Source of the DNA: Sipunculus nudus
Taxonomy: Eukaryota; Annelida; Sipuncula; Golfingiida; Sipunculidae
Reading direction: 5' to 3'
NCBI GenBank assembly: GCA_026874595.1
Contig: CM049307.1
Coordinates: 10,007,579 to 10,071,578, forward strand
Length of the DNA: 64,000 nucleotides
Shown: positions 14,101 to 25,500 of the stretch, one piece after another
Layout: every line of letters starts with the position of its first letter
Numbering within the stretch: the stretch's first letter is position 1
Notes under the pieces: model-generated
The model's input: the letters and a program-made list of their open reading frames with translations, nothing else
Told to the model about the DNA's origin: nothing
Database searches by the model: none
Made by a program: the position numbers and the translations under genes

Positions 14101-16499
14101 TTAATGATGACTGAATGGACCGCTTGAAGGCAAGGGGATCAAATTTCTTTTGCAACTTGAATCCCCCTTGTCCGGACCTTGGAACCTTTTATTAGACTTC
14201 GTCATTAGTCCGCCTGGACTTTGAACATTTTCATGCCAATCGCAGCATAATATAATATTACATATCTTATGCCATTTATGATCGAAAGAGTTGGTTAACC
14301 ATATAAAATGAGTGCATCCAAACCCCGAAGTGGACACTGGAGCACTGAAATTTGGGCGTCAATGATATGTGGCTCGCCCATCTGAGCGAAAAAAGAAAAC
14401 GCCAACTTGAAATGGCGTGATATAGCTATATATCATGACTACTATATATAATCCATGCATATATGCTCACACATTACATAAATGAAACGGTTATATATAA
14501 TGGTCTTTTTTATTAGTTTACGTACAAACGTAAGCGTATCGTCAATACGTATCGGATATCGCTTTAAGTTTATTGCAATACGTATTTTACCTGAATAGCC
14601 TGACCGATAGCCAGCCCTAATTAATACAGACACTGATGCTTTAAAGGAGCCCAATCGCCTATAAAGCATGTTGAATTTACAAAAAAAATAGCCTCTTCCC
14701 TTTAAAATGAGTTGGTACCTGCCAATCTATTACCCTGAAACCGATTGCTTAGTCCCGTAAACGAGTGTTAAAACAGTGGACCGGGCGCGATCACAGATGT
14801 AAACATAAACACAATGCATGCATCGCCGGGCTACAACAAGTGTCAATCTGGAGATTCCCTGACTAACTTGGCCCAAAAATTAAATACATGGAACATGTAT
14901 TTCATTTTTTGGGCCAAGTTAGTTTCCTGCCGGCTGAAACATAACGTGTTGCGGCTCACAATCGGACCTCCGGTCACGCGGGATTGTTTTGGTAAACAAA
15001 CACACATGGACTGTGTTTACAAACACTCAGATCCATAACAAGGTGCTGAACCGCCGTATGCGAAGTACTGAGCCTGTGTGCTGGGATGTTTTTGCTGGTA
15101 AACTTTTATATAAAGTTAAACTGAACTGTTAGTGTGAAAGAGTAGGCATAATATAGCTCCTGCTTATGTCCCTTTAAAGGATTGAATAATGACACAAATA
15201 AGGCCTCAGGCTAAAATGTCGGTGGACTTTCACATATGTGATTTTAGAGCGTAGTGTACTTGATGGAGAATGAGAACGAGAGTGAGCAGGTACTCAACCT
15301 TTGTAATTCCGATGGCGCCGATGTTCTCGCTGTATGACGTAGTTCCGTTTCCTGTACCCCAGAGTCCCGCTAAGATGCATCCGATGCCTTCTATCGCTAC
15401 CCCTGTCGGTAAAAATGAAGCAACTCGTGATTAATTCGATATAACGTATGTTCAATAAGTCTTGTACTGGTCATTAAATCAATTTTAGTTAATTAATTCT
15501 GAAAATTAACTTATTGCTCGAAATGGAACCAGAACCATTCGTAGTGTAATACGTTTATTATGCGTGGGTTGACAATGCCAACGAATTTTAACCAGTGAAA
15601 CATAAGTTAAAATGCTGCGATTGGCATGAAAATGTTCAAAGTCCAGGCGGACTAATGACGAAGTCTAATAAAAGGTTCCAAGGTCCGGACAAGGGGGATT
15701 CAAGTTGCAAAAAAGGTCTGAAATCCTTAAAAAAAAAAAGATCGCGACGGCTCAAAAATGGGGAGGGGGTCGCCCTCTCCCCGCTTGATCCGCTTCTGAC
15801 CGCAGACCTGTTGCACATAGTACAACGAAATGTATAGAATCACTATATGCTTTTTATACAAAATTACTAAATTTTATTCAGTTTAATTAGCCAATTTTTA
15901 CCCACTGTTTTAAATCATAGGTCATTAAAGCATAAGAGGTCAGGTCGGAAATATCTGAGAATCATCATCTGTCGAATGTCGAATGTTCTATTTAATCTTT
16001 TTACCTTATGATGAAATCGGACTTTCATTCGTTCTACAGCTTTCCTCCTATGTTGCTTTTCAACATCTATAGGTTAGAATCAGTTACTTCACATGGCAAT
16101 TAAACTTTACCGCCCTCAGGTCCTATGTGCCTCTCACCTCTATTGATAGCATGAACTGGAGGTGGCGGAGCCCCTGCAAGGCGTGCGCATGCGTAGTAAT
16201 CGCCGATGGATTCAATCATGGAAGCAATGACGCCCGCCAACATACCAAACACCCCTGCTACACTAAACGTAGGCCGACCCCACTGTCCTTTGCAAAAAAT
16301 CAATGGATACAAGTATGAGAACAACAAGCTTAATTAATGCATCCTTACAAGATTTATGATGACAATAAAAACTAATGTAGCGTGACCGATGTGTACAGAG
16401 TGAAGCTTCACATATGTGTCATGTAAAACACGCCTACCGATGCGACATTAAAATAAATTAACGTCAGCCTTTGTATTTCATATTGAGTATAGATCATAA

Positions 16500-16559
<60 letters not shown>

Positions 16560-19500
16560 TACATATAGGGCTCGAGCGGTTAAGGATATTTTCTTTTATA
16601 AGTTTTAACTTCTACACTTCGGCATGATCATCAATATTATCGCATTGTATCGATGAGCTACCATGCACCTTACCGTTTTGAGGCACGGAGAAAGGGGCTT
16701 ATAAAAAATCAGGTAGCGATATTAAGTTATTTTAGCTAATGCTCACAAAAATTATTGATTTAATAGGTATATATATTCTATTTAAATATACAAGCTTTTA
16801 CTATGAATAATTAAGACAGATAGTTAGTGTTATAACATTGCCCCCCCCTCCCTCTCTCTCTGGTTACCTGGATAAGGGAAGCGGAACCATTGAGCTTTCT
16901 CTATGACGGTTGCCCTGCTGTCCGTGCGTGCGTCTTCACCCCAACCATTCCTGGGTAACACGTCAGTCACCGTCAGGATAAAACATACCAACCACGATAT
17001 AAGCACGGCAAGGATAATCTGTTGAATATATTTATACCCTAAAGCTATTAATTATCATATCATACAATACTCTGTATAATATACCAAACGGTAACGGAAT
17101 ATGTGAACTTGTCCAAATATGAAAGTGAACATTACTAATTGACATTTTAATTAAATTTAGTGAGAATGGATATATGCATTAGAATAAGTGAGAACATTTT
17201 AATCTTGAGGCAGATCTTTTTTTTTTATAAGATATTGTTAATAACTAAACAGAACAGCAGACAAAAAGTGTCGAATTTTATAATTCAATATTCAGACATT
17301 ATGGACCAATCTAAATATTTTTACAACTGTTCCATTACCCATTTGCCATATCCTTCCAGAATATTTCATTTATAGCATTGCAGATATTACATGAACAAAA
17401 TAAAATCTAACAAACTAAAAGGCAAAATCTCGTTCAAACACAAAGACTATTTTCGTCGGTGGTACCTTGAAATTCGATTGCTGTGATACGCATGTTTATA
17501 TACTAGCGTCACCTACCGGAAACATCATGAAGAAGCGAACCACGTGATTACCCCTACTTTCCGATGTAGGATATCGCTTCAGTAGGATTCTAGAATACTG
17601 GGAGAACAACACGATCAGCAAAACTGTCCTGCATTAGAAATATATAAAAAAGCAAAATTCGCATAATTTTAATTTTATTTTTAATTTGAAGTATCATAAA
17701 ATTTGAAGTGTTCTATAAAATGCACATCAGGTAATTTACTTACATATAAACAATAACTATTCGAAAGCATTATACATGTAGGCTTATTATGTAATTCATG
17801 TGTTATTAAGACCTTATTTGTCCTTATTTGAACAATATATATGTTAAGTTACAGTGAATGCATAAAAACAAAGGTTATAATAAATTCTGCGGTTTTGTTA
17901 ACTTGGGACGTGTAATTTTAACTTGTAGATAAGAAAAGCTGTGACTAACATCATTGCAATCCACCAGTGTTTTTGACTGTACGCTGCAGCAGCTTCAAAC
18001 AGGGACACGCCGATCAGGGCGATTGTGGGGGCAATAGCCAGAGGACCGATCAACGTCAGCACCGTCCCGATGATTCCCGTGAAACCAGTCACCACTTGGA
18101 AACATGAAGCGACAATGATGGCGCCCTGAATCTGAAAGTTCAACAAGACGATGTACACGTTTAGTTTTCCTCCTTCCCATAAGGTGACGTTACTTACGTA
18201 CCGATTTCGCACAGCTTCTGTGCACTGGTGGAATATGCTAAATCTTTAAAAAATAAGCTTTTTTCTCCCCCCCCCCCAATACAATGCCCATAATGGTTTG
18301 CTAACTAAATCTTTGTGCATATGTGTAAATATGACTGAAATAAAGCAGCGTGAAAATAAAAAATTAATGACAGTCTAAATATGGAAGGGGTCCGTATCAA
18401 GTGTACATACATTTTTTCAAGGGAAAATAAATCACTGTGATGTCAGTATATCTTTTACATTAATATGAGCTGAACGTTTCATAAAAATATTCACAGAACC
18501 AGTTCACGAAAACATAAACAACACAAATATATCTTTTCAATATGTAATAGTCAATATTAATATAAATCCGGAAATTCATTGATTACGGTCATTTGTTTTA
18601 TAACTGACACGTCAGGGGTTCCTTTGTAAATTAACATCAAACTGGTTTAAATTTTACCATTATCCAGCGGATATCTTGTAATATGGTATGTCATCACCCA
18701 CCTCTCTGATTCTTGGCTGCCATATCTCAGGTTGTATGTCACTTCCGTCAGATGGCACCAGTGTAGCATTTGTGGGTTCCGTTGTCATTTGCAGGATAAA
18801 TGACCCATTTGTCAACGAACGGGGCTCTACCACACAAAATATAATGAACAACAAATCGAATGGTATGGCTAACAATATAAAGATAACAAAAATAACGATA
18901 CCAACTCGCTATATACAAATTTGCTGGTAATTAATGTGCTTAGCCAATGTATATTTCGTTTTTGATCCTTACCGCCTTCCGGGCACTTCCACTCCGGCAG
19001 TGACATCATAGCGAAAGCTGGTGCCAAGAATGCGAATGTGCCTCCTTGTACGATGGGTAACCTATGAAACCAAAATAACATGAAGGTGAGCACATACATG
19101 TATACTAATATATCATCAGTACCACAAACCAGTAGTGATAAATTACCTGTGTAAATTAAAATGTTCTACTTGAAACCAAAGGATTTTTTTTGCGCATCTT
19201 AAGATGTAATATAGGAGTGATCATATATTAGAGATAATAAATCTACCTAAGTTGCAGTGTACAAGTGCGACAAATTATCTGCGACCCATGGAAAGCTGCG
19301 AGACAGGTAACCGGGAACTGAAGACACATTGAAGTAGAGAGATAAATAAAATATGTACATCTCTGTGGGAGAGATATAATTTTCCGGAACACTGTAGGAG
19401 AGACATCAGTCACATGCAACCCAAGGAGCACTACAGGGGAGATATCAGTCACGCAGAAAACACGGAACACTGTAGGAGAGACTTCAGTCACACGCAAACT

Positions 19501-22500
19501 AAAGAGCACTACAGGTGAGATATCAGTCACGCAGAAAACACGGAACACTGTAGGAGAGACATCAGTCACATGCAACCCAAGGAGCACTACAGGGGAGATA
19601 TCATTCACGCAGAAAATACGGAACAATGTAGGAGAGACATTAGTCACACGCAACCCAAGGAGCACTACAGGGGAGACATCAGTCACGCAGAAAAACACGG
19701 AACACTGTAGGAGAGACATCAGTCACACGCAACCCAAGGAGCACTACAGGGGAGACATCAGGCACGCAAAACCCAAGGAGCACTCCAGGGGAGACATCAG
19801 GCAAGCAAAACCCAAGGAGCACTACAGGGGAGACATCATTCACGCACAAAACACGAAACACTGTAGGAGAGACATCAGTCACATGCAAACCAAGGAGCAC
19901 TACAGGGGAGACATCAGTCACGCAGAAAACACGGAACACTGTAGGAGAGACATCAGTCACACGCAACCCAAGGAGCACTACAGGGGAAACATCAGGCACG
20001 CAAAACCCAAGGAGCACTCCAGGGGAGACATCAGGCACGCAAAACCCAAGGAGCACTACAGGGGAGACATCAGTCACACACAAACCAAGGAGCTATACAG
20101 GGGAGACATCAGTCACGCAGAAAACACGGAACAATGTAAGAGAGACATCAGTCACACGCAACCCAAGGAGCACTACAGGGGAGACATCAGTCACACGCAA
20201 CCCAAGGAGCACTACAGGGGAGACATCAAGCACGCAAAACCCAAAGAGCACTACAGGGGAGACATAAGTCACACACAAACCAAGGAGCACTACAGGGGAG
20301 ACATCAGTCACGCAGAAAACACGGAACAATGTAGGAGAGACATCAGTCACACGCAACCCAAGGAGCACTACAGGGGAGACATCAGTCACGCAAAACCCAA
20401 GGAGCACTATAGGGGAGACATCAGGCAAGCAAAACCCAAGGAGCACTCAAGGGGAGACATCAGGCACGCAAAACCCAAAGAGCACTACAGGGGAGACATA
20501 AGTCACACACAAACCAAGGAGCACTACAGGGGAGACATCAGTCACGCAGAAAACACGGAACAATGTAGGAGAGACATCAGTCACACGCAACCCAAGGAGC
20601 ACTACAGGGGAGACATCAGTCACGCAAAACCCAAGGAGCACTACAGGGGAGACATCAGTCACGCAAAACCCAAGGAGCACTACAGGGGAGACATCAGGCA
20701 CGCAAAACCCAAGGAGCACTACAGGGGAGACATCAGTCACGCAGGAAACACGGAACTTTATAGGAGAGACATCAGTCACACGCAACCCAAGGAGCACTAC
20801 AGGGGAGATATCAGTCACACGCAACCCAAGGAGCACTACAGGGAGACATCAAGCACGCAAAACCCAAGGAGCACTACAGGAGAGATATCAGTCACACGCA
20901 ACCCAAGGAGCACTACATGGGAGACATCAAGCACTCAACACCCAAGGAGCACTCCAGGGGAGACATCAGTCACACGCAACCCAAGAAATACTACAGGGGA
21001 GACTTCAGTCACGCAGAACACGGAACATTGTAGGAGAGACATCAGTGGCGAGAAAACCAAGGAGCACTACAGTGGGGGACACCATTTACGCAGAAAACAC
21101 GGAACACTGTATATCAGAGAGATAACAGTCACACGCAACCCAAGGAGCACTACAGGGGAGACATTAGTCACGCAGAAAACAAGGATAATTGTACGAGAGA
21201 CATCAGTGGGGAGAAAACCAAGGAGCACTACAGTGGGGGACACCATTTACGCAGAAAACACGGAACACTGTATATCAGAGAGATATCAGTCACACGCAAC
21301 CCAAGGAGCACTACAGGGGAGACATCAATCACGCTGGAAAAACAAGGAACATTGTAGGAGAGACATCAGTGGCGAGAAACTGTATAGGGAAGACATCTGT
21401 TACCCGCATCTCAAGGAACACTGTAAGTAAGACAGCATCAGTCACCTGCAAGCCAAGGAGAACTACAGGGGAGATATCAGTCACGCAGAAAACACGGAAC
21501 ACTGTAGGAGAGACTTCAGTCACACGCAAACTAAAGAGCACTACAGGTGAGATATCAGTCACGCAGAAAACACGGAACACTGTAGGAGAGACATCAGTCA
21601 CATGCAACCCAAGGAGCACTACAGGGGAGATATCATTCACGCAGAAAATACGGAACAATGTAGGAGAGACATTAGTCACACGCAACCCAAGGAGCACTAC
21701 AGGGGAGACATCAGTCACGCAGAAAAACACGGAACACTGTAGGAGAGACATCAGTCACACGCAACCCAAGGAGCACTACAGGGGAGACATCAGGCACGCA
21801 AAACCCAAGGAGCACTCCAGGGGAGACATCAGGCAAGCAAAACCCAAGGAGCACTACAGGGGAGACATCATTCACGCACAAAACACGAAACACTGTAGGA
21901 GAGACATCAGTCACATGCAAACCAAGGAGCACTACAGGGGAGACATCAGTCACGCAGAAAACACGGAACACTGTAGGAGAGACATCAGTCACACGCAACC
22001 CAAGGAGCACTACAGGGGAAACATCAGGCACGCAAAACCCAAGGAGCACTCCAGGGGAGACATCAGGCACGCAAAACCCAAGGAGCACTACAGGGGAGAC
22101 ATCAGTCACACACAAACCAAGGAGCTATACAGGGGAGACATCAGTCACGCAGAAAACACGGAACAATGTAAGAGAGACATCAGTCACACGCAACCCAAGG
22201 AGCACTACAGGGGAGACATCAGTCACACGCAACCCAAGGAGCACTACAGGGGAGACATCAAGCACGCAAAACCCAAAGAGCACTACAGGGGAGACATAAG
22301 TCACACACAAACCAAGGAGCACTACAGGGGAGACATCAGTCACGCAGAAAACACGGAACAATGTAGGAGAGACATCAGTCACACGCAACCCAAGGAGCAC
22401 TACAGGGGAGACATCAGTCACGCAAAACCCAAGGAGCACTATAGGGGAGACATCAGGCAAGCAAAACCCAAGGAGCACTCAAGGGGAGACATCAGGCACG

Positions 22501-25500
22501 CAAAACCCAAAGAGCACTACAGGGGAGACATAAGTCACACACAAACCAAGGAGCACTACAGGGGAGACATCAGTCACGCAGAAAACACGGAACAATGTAG
22601 GAGAGACATCAGTCACACGCAACCCAAGGAGCACTACAGGGGAGACATCAGTCACGCAAAACCCAAGGAGCACTACAGGGGAGACATCAGTCACGCAAAA
22701 CCCAAGGAGCACTACAGGGGAGACATCAGGCACGCAAAACCCAAGGAGCACTACAGGGGAGACATCAGTCACGCAGGAAACACGGAACTTTATAGGAGAG
22801 ACATCAGTCACACGCAACCCAAGGAGCACTACAGGGGAGATATCAGTCACACGCAACCCAAGGAGCACTACAGGGAGACATCAAGCACGCAAAACCCAAG
22901 GAGCACTACAGGAGAGATATCAGTCACACGCAACCCAAGGAGCACTACATGGGAGACATCAAGCACTCAACACCCAAGGAGCACTCCAGGGGAGACATCA
23001 GTCACACGCAACCCAAGAAATACTACAGGGGAGACTTCAGTCACGCAGAACACGGAACATTGTAGGAGAGACATCAGTGGCGAGAAAACCAAGGAGCACT
23101 ACAGTGGGGGACACCATTTACGCAGAAAACACGGAACACTGTATATCAGAGAGATAACAGTCACACGCAACCCAAGGAGCACTACAGGGGAGACATTAGT
23201 CACGCAGAAAACAAGGATAATTGTACGAGAGACATCAGTGGGGAGAAAACCAAGGAGCACTACAGTGGGGGACACCATTTACGCAGAAAACACGGAACAC
23301 TGTATATCAGAGAGATATCAGTCACACGCAACCCAAGGAGCACTACAGGGGAGACATCAATCACGCTGGAAAAACAAGGAACATTGTAGGAGAGACATCA
23401 GTGGCGAGAAACTGTATAGGGAAGACATCTGTTACCCGCATCTCAAGGAACACTGTAAGTAAGACAGCATCAGTCACCTGCAAGCCAAGGAGACTGTAGG
23501 ATAAACTTTTTTTTTTAAATATTTTTTTTGTTGGAGGTAACCGCCTCCATTTTTTTTTAATGCTAGCTTAACTAAGTATATGTACATCTGCAGATTTCCA
23601 TTCCGGTTTCGGACTACGAGACAGGGCAGTATCACACGCTTCCTCTCATTTTATATCCTGGCGTTAACGAGGCCCGGTGATTTCTGCACCTGCGGGCCCT
23701 GGGTTGGAAATCTGATCACCGAGGACCCCCGAAAGGCGCACTCGTTTGTGAGTGAAACACGGCCGTTGGGCACGACCTTCCCATTAAGCCTGCAGAGCGC
23801 TCACCCTGGGTGGGGCCGACCGTGAAAAACCTCACCGCCTCGGCTGAGATCCGAACTCACGATCTCCCGGCTTGGAGTCCTGCGCTCTACCCCTGAGCCA
23901 CAGGAGCCGGTCTGTAGGGTAAACTTTAGCAGTAGTAGAGTTGGAAAAGAATCAAGTACCTGCAACCAAAGGTGCACTGTAGGAGGGTGACTAGTCCAGA
24001 AACGAAAAACATGGTTCCTGTCAGCTCACTTTGGACGACGTAATCCGATCCGACACACACTGCTGACGCCACCAGAAACGTTATCGCGATCGTGGACCCA
24101 AACATTGTCAGGAAATGCTGAAAAATACAATCAGAAGTAACGACCATGAAATGAGTCACTGATCACTGATTATTTATCACTCTGTGAATTACTGTGGACG
24201 ATGGCGGGTGATTAAGAAAGAAAAAAGTGAATGTGAAAATACATCCATTTCGAAATGGACACTGTCTTATTGCATAAGGTAGGTGGTGCCACCTGCCTGG
24301 TTTACAAGAAAACTTTCCAAGATGGATGCACAAGCGAAATTTCAGACCAATACCTTGAAACACTTCTGAGATATGAGCAATTTTCACATAAGAAATTGTA
24401 CAGATGGACGCCATGGGAAAACGATTGCAGATGACGCCACTAGTCTTCAATACAAGATGGAGGAATCCAAGATCTATAGATATGCACAATATCAGGCCAA
24501 TACGGCAAACACTCCTCAGAAAAAAGGCATTAATTTATTCTTCGAAAACAGGAAGGTAGTTCGCGCCACCTGTGTAGTTAACAAGAATACTTTTCAATAT
24601 TGATGGACATGCCAAATTTCAGAACAATACCTTTAACCACTTCTGAGATATGAGCAATTTTCACTCAAAGCAAATGCACGGATGGACGCAACGGTATAAC
24701 GATTGCAGATGGCGCCACCAGTCTTGAGTACAAGACGGAAGTGTCGAGTATCTATGGACCTGCACAATTTCAACCCAATACACTGAACACCCAAAAAGTC
24801 GAACAGATGGCAAATCCAGAGATGGAAGCTATGCAAAAAGTATTATAGGTGGCGCTACAAGTCTTTATTATAGATGGAGTGATCCAAGATCTTTGGACAT
24901 GCAAAATTTCAGCTCAATACGTAGAACCACTCCTGTGATATGGGCTGTTATCTAAAAGACACACAGGTTCGTACTGCACAGGAAGGATTGCAGGTGGCGC
25001 CACCCATCATTGTTACGCACAACTACTTAGGTGAGGGAACAACTATGCCGGGTTTTGGAAAGCTCGGTCCAAAGATCTCAGAGGAAACTCTTTTTTGGCG
25101 GATTATAACAAATAAATAATGAATGACATATTTTGATAAAAGCAGAAAAGTCCATTACAGACTGCAGAAAGTAGCTCAACGCAGGTAGCGCCACCTGCAG
25201 GTCAAAAATATATATAGCAGTCACATGATCCATATTCAAATTTTATACTTAAGGCATCACATATAGCAGCAGTTCCTGATTTGGTAACAGACAATTCATC
25301 ATGTATGGAAACACATCAAGTTGTCAAATTTTTCAATTGACACAATTTGAAGTTCCGTAGAGACGCCATATTGAAAATAATCTGACTGAAATTATACTCA
25401 TTTAATTCCGTTTTTGTAAAGCAAATGTTTACTTTGACATGAAAGCCAAAATATTAAGTCCTTATGACCTATCTTGGAAAAATAGAAAAGACCATTACAG

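Noticed and set aside
14148-15712. A simple 1.56-kb TIR transposon
   Set aside because: The interval contains a conserved SLC23 exon required for the gene, so it is not an ordinary mobile insertion. The arms are reported as an inverted repeat instead.
19883-21430. 515-codon and overlapping 757-codon plus-strand open frames as protein genes
   Set aside because: They consist wholly of the 39-bp repeat, are also open on the other strand, have no domain, and lie inside an intron of SLC23 copy A.
22479-22868. Hydrophobic minus-strand frames ([13 protein letters not shown]) as membrane proteins
   Set aside because: They are reverse-strand reading of the same minisatellite; the hydrophobic pattern follows from the repeat unit.
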